NCBI GenBank assembly: GCA_041855445.1 | Contig: JBHAEG010000044.1 | Span: forward strand, 1 to 64,000 | Reading direction: 5' to 3' | Length of the DNA: 64,000 bases | Origin: Faucicola sp041855445 | Lineage (GTDB): Bacteria > Pseudomonadota > Gammaproteobacteria > Pseudomonadales > Moraxellaceae | Shown here: one piece after another, positions 1 to 8,878 of the stretch | Layout of the letters: each line of letters starts with the position of its first letter | Numbering within the stretch: the stretch's first letter is position 1 | Notes under the pieces: model-generated | What the model was told of the DNA's origin: nothing | What the model saw: the letters and a program-made list of their open reading frames with translations, nothing else | The model's database searches: none | Program-made: the position numbers and the translations under genes

Positions 1-240
1 GAATATAAATGCAAGAATGCAGGTTGTCGTTTTGAAATAGTAAATGAACGATACACTACACAAACTTGCTCGTGTTGCGGTCAAATTGATAGCAATAGTC
101 CGAAAGGTAGAGCAGGTCTTGGAATAAGAGAATGGACTTGTGCAAAGTGTGGCACACGGCATGATAGAGATATCAATGCCAGTAAGAACATTCTTGCGGT
201 CGGGCTTGACCGTCTTGCAGAAGGAATCCCCTCGCTTTAG
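1..240 (+). CDS. tnpB: IS200/IS605-family TnpB, C-terminal part (cut by window edge)
   Basis: TnpB is the RNA-guided nuclease encoded by IS200/IS605 elements and is an ancestor of Cas12. The frame is open from base 1 to a TAG at 238-240, so only the last 79 residues are visible. They hold the C-terminal zinc ribbon, with one CxxC pair at residues 25-28 (CSCC) and a second CxxC (CAKC) about 25 residues later. The motif DRDINAS, which contains the last RuvC aspartate, follows. The stop codon lies inside the hairpin of the element's right end, as is typical for tnpB. Whether the upstream part is intact, and whether a tnpA is present, cannot be seen. Confidence 0.9.
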   Translation, partial: EYKCKNAGCRFEIVNERYTTQTCSCCGQIDSNSPKGRAGLGIREWTCAKCGTRHDRDINASKNILAVGLDRLAEGIPSL

Positions 241-257
241 GGAGGGGAGGAAGTCAA
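197..257 (+). mobile_element. IS200/IS605 right end with omegaRNA-type hairpins
   Basis: Two hairpins overlap and follow the tnpB 3' end. The first is CGGTC (197-201) with GACCG (208-212). The second is CCCCTC (228-233) with GAGGGG (242-247). The sequence then ends in AAGTCAA, with TCAA at 254-257, which matches the cleavage tetranucleotide known for some IS605-family right ends. In this family the same 3' region forms the scaffold of the omegaRNA (reRNA), whose guide is the DNA just past the right end. The exact boundary and the guide assignment are inference. Confidence 0.65.
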
Positions 258-265
258 TTGAACAT

Positions 266-302
266 AAAAAAACGTCTACACACTTGATGTAAACGTTTTT
301 TT
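266..302. terminator. Bidirectional hairpin terminator between tnpB and the YARHG gene
   Basis: AAAACGTCTACA pairs with TGTAAACGTTTT with one G-U pair, around a short loop. It has an A run on the left and a T run on the right, so it can terminate transcription from either side. It mainly serves the minus-strand gene ending at 334. Confidence 0.75.
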
Positions 303-333
303 ATTTGTTATTAATATATTAAAAAAATATGAA

Positions 334-1017
334 TTAACGTCCAAACTCGTCAGGATTATTTTGTACATATTTTGTCATTTCTAAAATGCGAGCAATATTT
401 TTTTGTTCAATACTGGTTAAAGATTTTGTGACATTCGTATAACAAGGTACATACCAGCTTTCATTAGCAAAACTTGATGACCACTCTCGAGTTTTAAATG
501 AATAACCATGACGGGCAAAAATTTCATTACGCATAAAATCTAAGTCTGATACTGGTAATAATAAATCATCATCATCTAATAATCGTGTCGATGCTTCGGG
601 GAAATGGCCTTTATTTTTTTGATAGCTACATTGGGTTTTAGTGAAGGTAAAGTTTTTGGAAGTAATCCCTTTTTTACTATTATTTTTTGGAAAAACTTTC
701 CAACTACCAGATAACACGGTTGGTTTATTTTTACTCACTAAAATATTAAATTGTCCATCACCTACTTGTGTTGCAGGTTCATTAAGTATCAATCGCCATG
801 ATTGACCTTCAGCTTTAATGGTGCCTATCATTGGACGTGAATTGTGTAAATATAAACTACGAGCTTTTACTTTGCCATTATTGATACTATCAATAAAAAT
901 AGTCGCTTTACCATCACCAAATTTGCCAGAATAAACGCCAGTTGGGATAGAGGCATTTGCTGTCACTGATAAACTACCAATGAGTAACATACTACTTATT
1001 AACATTGTTTTTTTCAT
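334..1017 (-). CDS. Secreted YARHG-domain protein
   Basis: The product is a predicted exported protein of unknown function. I chose the ATG at 1017 because it gives a classic signal peptide (MKKTMLISSMLLIGSLSVTA, cleavage near ANA) and has an AAGG-type ribosome site a few bases upstream. A longer frame begins at 1047 but adds a non-signal leader. The middle is beta-rich. The C-terminal part contains a YARHG-like motif (FARHGYSFKT) followed by WYVPCY, which matches the YARHG domain found in bacterial extracellular proteins. The gene stands alone, facing away from the DUF2306 gene, with a strong terminator after it. Confidence 0.75.
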   Translation of the reverse strand: MKKTMLISSMLLIGSLSVTANASIPTGVYSGKFGDGKATIFIDSINNGKVKARSLYLHNSRPMIGTIKAEGQSWRLILNEPATQVGDGQFNILVSKNKPTVLSGSWKVFPKNNSKKGITSKNFTFTKTQCSYQKNKGHFPEASTRLLDDDDLLLPVSDLDFMRNEIFARHGYSFKTREWSSSFANESWYVPCYTNVTKSLTSIEQKNIARILEMTKYVQNNPDEFGR

Positions 1018-1193
1018 TGAGGCACCTTGTATTTGTTTTGAACACAATTTAATTAGTGATATTTGTATATGGGCGTATCTTAAAAAAGTCCGCTAAAAAC
1101 ATTATTTTCAGTTATAATATACTATATATATTGAACGAAATAAACCAGTTTTATTGAAAAAACCATAACAAATTATCTTATCTGGTATGTAAT

Positions 1194-1898
1194 ATGAAAA
1201 ATATACTTGGATTTTCCCGTTTTGCTAAAATTTATCAATTATTTTCTATATTAAGTTTAGCTTTATTATGTTATTTTTGTTATTTAATGTTTGAAATCAT
1301 GTTTAATTATGTGCCTTTTCATACTAAAGCAGGTTTTTTAATCGTTAAACAAAAATGGGTACAATATGATTGGTGGTTGTTTGCATTTAAAATTCATGTA
1401 TTTAGTAGTGTTTTTGTATTATTTGCAGGGTTTAGTCAATTTTTCAAATGGTTTCAGTCAGCAACGTATCGGCAATGGCATCGTTATTTAGGTTATGTAT
1501 ATGTAGTCGCGGTGTTAGGATTTGCGATGCCTTCAGGATTTGTCTTAGCTGTGACAGCCTTAGGTGGGTGGATTGTTCAAACAAGTTTTATCGTGTTATG
1601 TGTGTTATGGGCTTATACCACGATTATGGCTGTTATTACTGCTCGTCAAAAACAGTTTGAGCGACATCGAGTGTTCATGGTATACAGTTATGCGTTGTCG
1701 TTATCAGCGGTGACATTACGGTTTTTAAAGTTAGGATTATATGATTTGGCACCTTATTTTTCATGGCTGACACCAATGACAATTTATCGGCTGGAAAGCG
1801 TGCTTGCATGGGTATTAAATTTATTATTAGCATGGGTATGGTTAAAATTTTTAAACAGTAGACATAAAAATTTGCAACATAGGCATTTGCAAAAGTAA
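1194..1898 (+). CDS. DUF2306-family membrane protein
   Basis: This is a 234-residue integral membrane protein with about six hydrophobic segments. Conserved His and Arg residues lie near the membrane faces (FKIHVFSS, QWHRYLGYVYV, ERHRVFMVYSYALS). That pattern resembles DUF2306, a family of uncharacterised membrane proteins. The histidines could bind a metal or heme, but this is not shown here. The gene is monocistronic, with glnA 70 bases downstream in the same direction. The ATG follows an AT-rich leader without a strong ribosome site. No substrate or pathway can be assigned. Confidence 0.65.
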   Translation: MKNILGFSRFAKIYQLFSILSLALLCYFCYLMFEIMFNYVPFHTKAGFLIVKQKWVQYDWWLFAFKIHVFSSVFVLFAGFSQFFKWFQSATYRQWHRYLGYVYVVAVLGFAMPSGFVLAVTALGGWIVQTSFIVLCVLWAYTTIMAVITARQKQFERHRVFMVYSYALSLSAVTLRFLKLGLYDLAPYFSWLTPMTIYRLESVLAWVLNLLLAWVWLKFLNSRHKNLQHRHLQK

Positions 1899-1919
1899 AT
1901 ATAAGCATGACTAAATTTG

Positions 1920-1928
1920 TGTTAGAAT
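1920..1928 (+). promoter_or_regulatory. Possible extended -10 of the glnA promoter
   Basis: TGTTAGAAT (TGn followed by TAGAAT) lies about 43 bases before the glnA start codon. I could not identify a well-spaced -35. It is a weak, visually chosen candidate. Confidence 0.35.
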
Positions 1929-1970
1929 GACAGCTTCTTAGGGCATCATGTTTAATAAAAGGAAACTTTT

Positions 1971-3380
1971 ATGGCGAATAAATTTTTAGATTTGATTGAG
2001 TCTAGTGAAGCAAAATGGGTAGATTTTCGCTTTACAGATACCAATGGTAAGGAACATCATGTCAGCTATCCTGCCAGTAGCATTGATGAAGATATTTTTG
2101 AAGAAGGTAAAATGTTTGATGGTTCGTCATTGGCGGGCTGGAAAGGAGTAGAAGCATCAGATATGATTTTGATGCCAGACCCAGAGACAGCATTTATTGA
2201 CCCATTTTTTCGTGAAACAACGGTCGTTGTGACTTGTGATGTGATTGACCCGACAACTATGCAAGGGTATGAGCGTGACCCTCGTTCAATCGCTCGCCGT
2301 GCTGAAGCGTATCTAAAATCGACAGGTATTGGTGATACCGCTTTTTTTGGACCAGAGCCTGAATTTTTCGTCTTTGATGATGTGCGTTGGTCGATTGATA
2401 TGTCAGGAGCAAGACATACCATTACTGCAGATGAAGCAGCTTGGTCTACTGATAAAGAAATGGACGGCGGAAACTATGCCCATCGTCCCCGTGTAAAAGG
2501 TGGCTATTTCCCTGTTCCGCCAGTGGATAGTTCGCAAGATATGCGTGCTGATATGTGTAATGCAATTGAGGCAATCATGGGTGAAGGACGTGTAGAAGTA
2601 CATCATCACGAAGTAGCGTCTTGCCAATTAGAAATTGGCGTATCATTTAATACATTGGTGCGTAAAGCGGACGAAGTGCAACAATTTAAATATGCTGTGC
2701 ATAACGTTGCTCATGAATATGGTAAAACTGCGACTTTTATGCCAAAACCAATAGTTGGTGATAATGGCTCAGGTATGCACGTTCATATCTCTATTGCCAA
2801 AGACGGAAGAAATACTTTTGCAGGCGATGAATACGCAGGCTTATCAGAAACGGCTTTGTTTTTTATTGGTGGCATCATCAAACATGCTCGCGCCTTAAAT
2901 GCAATTACTAACCCATCAACAAACAGCTATAAACGCCTTGTGCCACATTATGAAGCACCGATTAAATTAGCATATTCAGCATGTAATCGTTCAGCGTCAA
3001 TTCGTATTCCTTATGTGTCTAGTCCAAAAGCCAAACGTATCGAAGCACGTTTTCCAGACCCAGTTGCGAACCCTTACCTATGCTTTTCAGCATTATTAAT
3101 GGCAGGACTTGACGGAATTTTAAATAAAATCCACCCAGGTGAGGCCTCAGATAAAAACTTGTATGACTTGCCACCAGAAGAGGAAGCACAAATTCCAACG
3201 GTTGCCGAAAACTTAGAAGTCGCTTTACAAGCATTAAAAGATGACCATGAGTTTTTATTAAAAGGTGGCGTATTTACCAAAGAAATGATAGATGCCTACA
3301 TCAAATTAAAAACTGAAGATGTTCAACGCTATAATGTGACCGTTCATCCAGTTGAATTTGATATGTACTATAGCTGTTAG
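1971..3380 (+). CDS. glnA: Glutamine synthetase, type I
   Basis: GlnA makes glutamine from glutamate, ammonia and ATP, and is the main ammonia-assimilation enzyme. The 469-residue length is normal for the type I dodecameric enzyme. Recognisable motifs include MFDGSSLAGWKG, FFGPEPEFFVFD, the ATP-binding stretch NGSGMHVHIS and the glutamate-binding loop NPSTNSYKRLVP. Tyr398 within NLYDLPPEE matches the tyrosine adenylylated by GlnE in E. coli (Tyr397), so activity is probably controlled by adenylylation. A ribosome site (AAAGGA) precedes the ATG. A terminator follows directly, so the downstream DUF4124 gene is probably a separate unit. No ntrBC is nearby. Confidence 0.97.
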   Translation: MANKFLDLIESSEAKWVDFRFTDTNGKEHHVSYPASSIDEDIFEEGKMFDGSSLAGWKGVEASDMILMPDPETAFIDPFFRETTVVVTCDVIDPTTMQGYERDPRSIARRAEAYLKSTGIGDTAFFGPEPEFFVFDDVRWSIDMSGARHTITADEAAWSTDKEMDGGNYAHRPRVKGGYFPVPPVDSSQDMRADMCNAIEAIMGEGRVEVHHHEVASCQLEIGVSFNTLVRKADEVQQFKYAVHNVAHEYGKTATFMPKPIVGDNGSGMHVHISIAKDGRNTFAGDEYAGLSETALFFIGGIIKHARALNAITNPSTNSYKRLVPHYEAPIKLAYSACNRSASIRIPYVSSPKAKRIEARFPDPVANPYLCFSALLMAGLDGILNKIHPGEASDKNLYDLPPEEEAQIPTVAENLEVALQALKDDHEFLLKGGVFTKEMIDAYIKLKTEDVQRYNVTVHPVEFDMYYSC

Positions 3381-3403
3381 TTAAACTAATTATTCAATCA
3401 ACT

Positions 3404-3432
3404 AAAAATCCAGTCTCTAAGACTGGATTTTT
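3404..3432 (+). terminator. glnA terminator
   Basis: A perfect 12-base inverted repeat (AAAAATCCAGTC with GACTGGATTTTT) with a 5-base loop ends in a T run, 23 bases after the glnA stop. Confidence 0.9.
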
Positions 3433-3482
3433 GGCATTGTTAAACTGTATATTTGGGTATTGTAAAGCCATGAGGTGATTTG

Positions 3483-4247
3483 ATGCGAAATTTAACAATA
3501 TTTATCATAACTGCGATATTACTTTCACCACATACTCAAGCAAAACCCATATACAAAACGACTACCAGTGATGGACGAATCATATATACAGATAATCTTA
3601 ATAATGCCTATCAACACAATCAAAATACCCAACAAATTAGCATTATTGACAATCTCACTAGCCAACGTACGCAATCACAATCTACATTGACTGCGAGTGT
3701 ATCAGGAAATTTAGCATATTCAGAACAATCAGGTGTTGCTCCAGAAGTTAGTAGTCAGGCAGAACTTGCAGAAATCCCCACATCATCAAATTCATTGCAA
3801 TATGACGTATCAACAATTCATTTAATGAATGTCAGCTCAACAGCCATCAGCAAACAAGGCGACTATAAAATTACTATTAATAAACCAGATAATGAAACTA
3901 GTTATCGGCGACCCGCCCAAATGCTCGATATTGATTTATCATTGGACCAAAATTTAAAACAAGGCGACACTATTGTTATTCGTTTAAATGGTAAAGAAAT
4001 TAGTCGAGGTAAACAACTAAAACAACAAATTGCTACCACCGAGCTAAACCCTGATAAATACACCTTAAACGTTACGATAGAAAATCGTTCAAATCATGTT
4101 ATCGCTGAGGCTCAAACCAATTTTTATGTAGTGATTAATAATCCACTCATTCAAAGACAACGCCAACTAAAAGCTGAACAAGAAGCTTATAATGCGTTGC
4201 CTTGGTATAAAAAGATAGCAATTGATATTAAAAATAAAATTAATTAA
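3483..4247 (+). CDS. Periplasmic DUF4124-domain protein
   Basis: This is an exported protein of 254 residues. I chose the ATG at 3483 rather than the TTG just before it, because GAGGTG at 3472-3477 sits 5 bases upstream of the ATG. A signal peptide (ending near HTQA-KP) leads into a DUF4124 N-terminal motif (IYKTTTSDGRIIYTD). A polar linker follows, then a beta-rich domain (about residues 135-230) that looks immunoglobulin-like. DUF4124 genes often sit next to glnA in gammaproteobacteria, and that neighbourhood is kept here. The function is unknown. The stop codon abuts the stop of the opposite gene with no spacing. Confidence 0.75.
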   Translation: MRNLTIFIITAILLSPHTQAKPIYKTTTSDGRIIYTDNLNNAYQHNQNTQQISIIDNLTSQRTQSQSTLTASVSGNLAYSEQSGVAPEVSSQAELAEIPTSSNSLQYDVSTIHLMNVSSTAISKQGDYKITINKPDNETSYRRPAQMLDIDLSLDQNLKQGDTIVIRLNGKEISRGKQLKQQIATTELNPDKYTLNVTIENRSNHVIAEAQTNFYVVINNPLIQRQRQLKAEQEAYNALPWYKKIAIDIKNKIN

Positions 4248-4967
4248 TTATTTGACTAACTGTATCGTACCATCAGCCGTGACAGAAATTGTACTTGTAC
4301 CTACCTGAAAATTTTGTTCAGTGACACTACTAGCTTCTGCTGCTACTTCAATGCTTCTTGCTGCATACATTGGCATGGCATAATTATCACTTTGTTTTCT
4401 AAAAGATACATTGACTAGACGATAATTTTTTGCCTGCCAAACAGGTAACAAATTTTTTGCCTGTGATTGAAAAGACTTTGACACATCAACCAACAGCTGT
4501 TCTTCGATTTGTTTACGAGCTTCATCAGATAATGAAAAATTTAAATCGTCAATTTTCATACTATCTTGTAACTCAGCGATTAATTTACTAGTAGCAACGG
4601 TGTCTGTACTGTTTAAATTTAGACTAGCCTTGCCTGTCCAGCCAATAATTTTTTGATTTTTATCATATCTTGGATAGGTGGTTTGATAGCCTGTTGTTAC
4701 TTTTACCTGTGGATATTTTTTAGCAATAACTAATGCCTGATTAATAGTTTGATTAAGTTGGTTTGCAATGTCTGTCGTGTTTTTATGTTGAACCACCTTG
4801 CTTAAGGTTGCATCAATTTGATTGTTTTCAACTTTTTTACTAACAGTTGCAGAAAGGTTTAATAAATCATAGTGCATTGTTGAAGCATTTCCTGTCGTTA
4901 AGTTGGGGTTAGCCATTGCTATTGATGATAAAAATAAACCACCAATGAATAAAGATTTTTTTAGCAT
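4248..4967 (-). CDS. SIMPL-domain (DUF541) periplasmic protein
   Basis: This is a 239-residue exported protein with a signal peptide ending near AMA-NP. The body matches the SIMPL/DUF541 fold: alternating strands and helices, with a conserved stretch around YDKNQKIIGWTGKASLNL and a C-terminal RSIEVAAEA strand. Proteins of this family have been linked to oxidative stress and outer-membrane functions, but no biochemical role can be read from this sequence. A TAGGAAA ribosome site precedes the ATG. The gene is convergent with, and directly abuts, the DUF4124 gene, and there is no room for a terminator between them. Confidence 0.75.
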   Translation of the reverse strand: MLKKSLFIGGLFLSSIAMANPNLTTGNASTMHYDLLNLSATVSKKVENNQIDATLSKVVQHKNTTDIANQLNQTINQALVIAKKYPQVKVTTGYQTTYPRYDKNQKIIGWTGKASLNLNSTDTVATSKLIAELQDSMKIDDLNFSLSDEARKQIEEQLLVDVSKSFQSQAKNLLPVWQAKNYRLVNVSFRKQSDNYAMPMYAARSIEVAAEASSVTEQNFQVGTSTISVTADGTIQLVK

Positions 4968-5055
4968 AAATAAATTTCCTATTTAGTCAAAACTGTTTTG
5001 ATATTACATCACCGAGTGAAAAAATTATCTATGGTAGAATTGTTTAAAAATTTGC

Positions 5056-5083
5056 TTGCATTTTGCTGATAAATCACTATAAT
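5056..5083 (+). promoter_or_regulatory. Sigma-70 promoter of the SRP RNA gene
   Basis: TTGCAT (5056-5061), a 16-base spacer and a perfect TATAAT (5078-5083) place the expected transcription start near 5090. That agrees with the start of the SRP RNA stem. Confidence 0.75.
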
Positions 5084-5090
5084 AAGCGAC

Positions 5091-5207
<117 letters not shown>

Positions 5208-5214
5208 ATCGCTA

Positions 5215-5868
5215 TTATTCATGGTTGTTAGATTGATTTAAATCTTGCAATGGTTTTGATAAATATTGTGGATATTTCGCTTTAACACCTTGATAATACG
5301 CATATAATTTTGGCAAATCTGCATCAAGATTACCTGATGGATAAAATAACGGCAAAAATGCTATTTGTTTTTTCTGATAATCTAATGCCACAGGTAAAAT
5401 CGGCACATTCGCTGCTAACGCCAAATAGTAAAATCCTGTCTTCCATTGTTCCGTATATTGTCTTGTGCCTTCTGGTGATAATGCTAAAAACAGCTTTTCT
5501 GATTGCTCAAAACGGTCAATACTTGCTTGTAACACAGAACCTTTTTGACTACGGTCAATTGGTATCACCCCTGCCCACCGTAAAAATGTCGCCAAGATAG
5601 GGATATGAAATAATTGTTTTTTTCCTAACACTCGTAAATCTAAATCTATTGCTAACCATGCAGGAATGGCATATAACCCGTCAAAATTTGATGTATGTGG
5701 GGCTCCAATGACAACCGCTTTTTGGATATTGGGGATTTCACCAACGACTTGCCAGTCCATCAGTTTTAATAATAATTTTGCAAGGTGTGGTGTTAATAAA
5801 CCACCTCGCTGAGGTACATTTTTGCCAAGTTGTTTTTTAGTTAAAGGTGGCAAAATTTTATTGGTCAT
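5215..5868 (-). CDS. PlsC-like 1-acylglycerol-3-phosphate acyltransferase family protein
   Basis: This is a 217-residue protein of the lysophosphatidic-acid acyltransferase family. The catalytic HX4D motif is present (HTSNFD, His58 and Asp63), as is the substrate-binding SPEGTR motif (residues 130-135). A third block ends in PILPVALDY. The short form without long membrane segments resembles the soluble-looking acyltransferases seen in many proteobacteria, so the acyl acceptor is uncertain and need not be lysophosphatidate. The gene is convergent with the SRP RNA gene, which ends 8 bases away. It could also be a hemolysate-type lyso-ornithine acyltransferase, though nothing nearby supports that. 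Confidence 0.8.
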   Translation of the reverse strand: MTNKILPPLTKKQLGKNVPQRGGLLTPHLAKLLLKLMDWQVVGEIPNIQKAVVIGAPHTSNFDGLYAIPAWLAIDLDLRVLGKKQLFHIPILATFLRWAGVIPIDRSQKGSVLQASIDRFEQSEKLFLALSPEGTRQYTEQWKTGFYYLALAANVPILPVALDYQKKQIAFLPLFYPSGNLDADLPKLYAYYQGVKAKYPQYLSKPLQDLNQSNNHE

Positions 5869-6086
5869 AAAAAACGTCCAGTCAATGATAAATTTGACTA
5901 ATTTTAGGTGAAAAATATCAAGAAAGCTATTATTGTTAAAAATCTTCTTGAAATTGGCGAAGTTTAACCAAATGTAAGATTTAACAGTGATTGAAATAAT
6001 GATGTTTATTTATTCACTAGGTTGTTAATATCTGACTAATAAGTCACTAATTTTACTTGACAAATAAAAATATTTGAAAAAATTAT

Positions 6087-6117
6087 CTTGAAAAAAGTTA
6101 ATAGTAACACCATAAAT
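6087..6117 (+). promoter_or_regulatory. Heat-shock (sigma-32-like) promoter candidate for clpB
   Basis: CTTGAA (6087-6092), a 15-base spacer and CACCATAAAT (6108-6117) resemble the sigma-32 consensus (CTTGAA and CCCCATnT). It sits 36 bases before the clpB ATG. ClpB is a classic sigma-32 target, which supports the call. Confidence 0.5.
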
Positions 6118-6152
6118 ATATTAAGCATCATGAAATAACTAGGAAAAAAATT

Positions 6153-8738
6153 ATGCAATTTGAAAAATTTACCCAAAAATTACAGGCTACGTTACAACAA
6201 GCTCAAAGCCTTGCAATTGGTCGAGATAACACAGGGATTGAGCCTATTCATATATTAGCAGTTTTATTGGAAGACGAAGCTAATTTAGCAATTTATGCTC
6301 AAGCAGGTGCAGAGCCTGCCTCGTTAAAACAACAGGTAAAAAAATCTCTTGAACAACAAGCAACCTTAAGCCAGCCAACAGGTGAGGCAAATTTAAGCCC
6401 AAATAGTGTAAAAATCTTAAATTTAGCAGACCGTCACGCTCAAAAGGCAGGAGATGAGTTTGTAGCGACTGAATGGGTATTGGTTGCCCTTGCAGAAACA
6501 GGTGATACACAAAAATTATTAGCAAAAGTTGGCGTAAATGCTCAACAGTTGCGTCAAGTCATTCAATTATTACGAGGAAATCAAACCGTGAATAGCCAAA
6601 ATGCCGAAGAGCAAAGAGATGCTTTAAATAAATATACGATTGATTTAACTGCAAGAGCGGAACAAGGTAAACTTGACCCTGTGATTGGGCGAGATGATGA
6701 AATCCGCCGTACTATTCAGGTATTATCAAGACGCACTAAAAATAATCCTGTATTAATTGGTGAGCCAGGGGTTGGGAAAACTGCGATTGTAGAAGGATTG
6801 GCTCAGAAAATTGTTAATGGTGATGTGCCTGAAGGTTTACGCAATAAAAAAGTATTGTCATTGGATTTAGGGGCGTTAATCGCTGGAGCAAAATTTCGTG
6901 GCGAATTTGAAGAAAGATTAAAAGCAGTGTTGAATGACCTTGCAAAAACTGATGGTCAAATTATTTTGTTTATTGATGAAATTCATACAATGGTCGGTGC
7001 AGGTAAAGCAGATGGTGCAATGGACGCAGGTAATATGTTAAAACCTGCCTTAGCTCGTGGCGAACTACACTGCGTTGGGGCAACCACTTTAGATGAATAT
7101 CGTCAATATATTGAAAAAGATGCTGCACTTGAACGCCGTTTTCAAAAAGTATTGGTTGATGAACCAACCGTTGAAGATACCATTGCAATTTTGCGTGGCT
7201 TAAAAGAACGTTATGAACTGCATCATGGTGTAGATATTCAAGATAGTGCCATTATTGCTGCCGCTCGTATGAGTCATCGTTATATTACAGACCGCATGTT
7301 GCCAGATAAAGCGATTGACCTTGTTGATGAGGCTGCCAGCCGTTTACGTATGGAAATGGATAGTAAGCCTGAAGCTTTAGGTAAACTTGACAGTCGTTTA
7401 ATACAGCTAAAAATGCAACGTGAAGTATTAAAAAATGAAGAAGATGAAGGGGCGAAATCGCAGTTAAAATTACTTGATGGGCAAATTGCTGATTTAGAAA
7501 AACAATATGCTGATTTAAATGAAATCTGGCAGGCGGAAAAAGCCTTAGTAAAAGGTAGTCAGCAATTAAAAGATGAATTGGATAAAGCTCGCATTGCCTA
7601 TGAAAAAGCCAGCCGTGAAAGCGACTATGAAACGATGTCAAAATTGCAATATGAAACTATTCCGCAGTTAGAAAAACGTATCGCTCAATCAGATTTAGCA
7701 GAACGAGGGCAGGCAGGCGAGCAAAAACTGTTACGCAATAAAGTCACAGATAATGAAATTGCTGAAGTAGTCAGTATGGCAACGGGTATTCCCGTCAGTA
7801 AAATGATGCAAGGCGAGCGAGAAAAAATGCTTCATATGGAAGACAAGTTACATGAGCGAGTTGTCGGACAAAATGAAGCAGTGACAGCAGTTGCAAATGC
7901 TGTTCGCCGTAGTCGGGCAGGATTATCCGACCCAAATCGTCCATCAGGTTCATTTTTATTCTTAGGACCAACAGGGGTTGGTAAAACTGAATTGACTAAA
8001 TCATTGGCAAATTTCTTATTTGATAGTGAAGATGCCATGGTGCGTATTGATATGTCAGAGTTTATGGAAAAACATAGCGTTAGTCGCCTAGTGGGAGCCC
8101 CTCCTGGATATGTTGGCTATGAAGAAGGAGGCGTATTGACTGAAGCAGTCCGCCGTAAGCCATACAGTGTGGTATTATTTGATGAAGTAGAAAAAGCCCA
8201 CCCTGATGTCTTTAACATTTTGTTGCAAGTGCTTGATGACGGACGTTTGACGGATTCTCAAGGGCGAGTGGTGGATTTTAAAAACACTGTGATTATCATG
8301 ACGAGTAATTTAGGCTCTCATAAAATCCAAGAAATGACGGATAGTAGTTATCAAGATATCAAAGATGCGGTGATGAACTCAGTCAATCAACATTTTAGAC
8401 CTGAATTTATCAATCGTATTGATGAAATTGTAGTGTTTCACCCACTTGGTCAAGAGCAAATGGCAGGCATTGCGGATATTCAGCTATCACGTTTACGTCA
8501 GCGTTTACAAGAGCGTGAAATGAATATTGTCTTATCTGATGAGGCATTACATCAGTTAGTCGCAGTAGGTTATGACCCTGTATATGGTGCAAGACCGTTA
8601 AAACGAGCTATTCAACAACAGATTGAAAATCCATTATCTGTAAAATTGTTAGCAGGTGAGTTTGAGGCAGGTGATACCATTCATGTAACGGTTGATAATG
8701 ATGGAGAGCTAAGTTTTGATAAACTTCGTTTAAGCTAA
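6153..8738 (+). CDS. clpB: ATP-dependent disaggregase ClpB
   Basis: ClpB is the Hsp100 machine that, with DnaK/DnaJ/GrpE, pulls proteins out of aggregates. Its 861 residues match the family (857 in E. coli). Domains run in order: an N-domain (1-145), AAA-1 with Walker A GEPGVGKT near residue 204 and Walker B ILFIDEIHTM, and the coiled-coil middle domain (about 410-530). Then come AAA-2 with GPTGVGKT near residue 605 and a C-terminal D2-small domain. The P-loop of ClpA/ClpX (IGF) is absent, so this is not a protease partner. A heat-shock-like promoter lies upstream and a terminator follows. It is transcribed alone. Confidence 0.97.
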   Translation: MQFEKFTQKLQATLQQAQSLAIGRDNTGIEPIHILAVLLEDEANLAIYAQAGAEPASLKQQVKKSLEQQATLSQPTGEANLSPNSVKILNLADRHAQKAGDEFVATEWVLVALAETGDTQKLLAKVGVNAQQLRQVIQLLRGNQTVNSQNAEEQRDALNKYTIDLTARAEQGKLDPVIGRDDEIRRTIQVLSRRTKNNPVLIGEPGVGKTAIVEGLAQKIVNGDVPEGLRNKKVLSLDLGALIAGAKFRGEFEERLKAVLNDLAKTDGQIILFIDEIHTMVGAGKADGAMDAGNMLKPALARGELHCVGATTLDEYRQYIEKDAALERRFQKVLVDEPTVEDTIAILRGLKERYELHHGVDIQDSAIIAAARMSHRYITDRMLPDKAIDLVDEAASRLRMEMDSKPEALGKLDSRLIQLKMQREVLKNEEDEGAKSQLKLLDGQIADLEKQYADLNEIWQAEKALVKGSQQLKDELDKARIAYEKASRESDYETMSKLQYETIPQLEKRIAQSDLAERGQAGEQKLLRNKVTDNEIAEVVSMATGIPVSKMMQGEREKMLHMEDKLHERVVGQNEAVTAVANAVRRSRAGLSDPNRPSGSFLFLGPTGVGKTELTKSLANFLFDSEDAMVRIDMSEFMEKHSVSRLVGAPPGYVGYEEGGVLTEAVRRKPYSVVLFDEVEKAHPDVFNILLQVLDDGRLTDSQGRVVDFKNTVIIMTSNLGSHKIQEMTDSSYQDIKDAVMNSVNQHFRPEFINRIDEIVVFHPLGQEQMAGIADIQLSRLRQRLQEREMNIVLSDEALHQLVAVGYDPVYGARPLKRAIQQQIENPLSVKLLAGEFEAGDTIHVTVDNDGELSFDKLRLS

Positions 8739-8754
8739 CCTAATATCAAAGAAC

Positions 8755-8788
8755 AAAATCCCTTGAGTTAATCTTAAGGGGTTTTTTA
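8755..8788 (+). terminator. clpB terminator
   Basis: AATCCCTTGAG and CTTAAGGGGTT form a stem around TTAAT, followed by six Ts, 16 bases after the clpB stop. Confidence 0.85.
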
Positions 8789-8816
8789 TTTTAATTTTAT
8801 TGATTTTAATTTTATT

Positions 8817-8852
8817 AAAAAACCGTTTATGTAAAAATTCATAAACGGTTTT
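8817..8852. terminator. Bidirectional terminator after the VWA lipoprotein gene
   Basis: AAAACCGTTTATG pairs perfectly with CATAAACGGTTTT. The A run on the left becomes the U tract for the minus-strand gene ending at 8879. Confidence 0.85.
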
Positions 8853-8878
8853 ATTGTTAATAGAGATTTAATAATATA

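Noticed and set aside
7285..7641. Minus-strand open frames inside clpB
   Set aside because: They lie wholly within a clear, conserved plus-strand gene and have no recognisable product.
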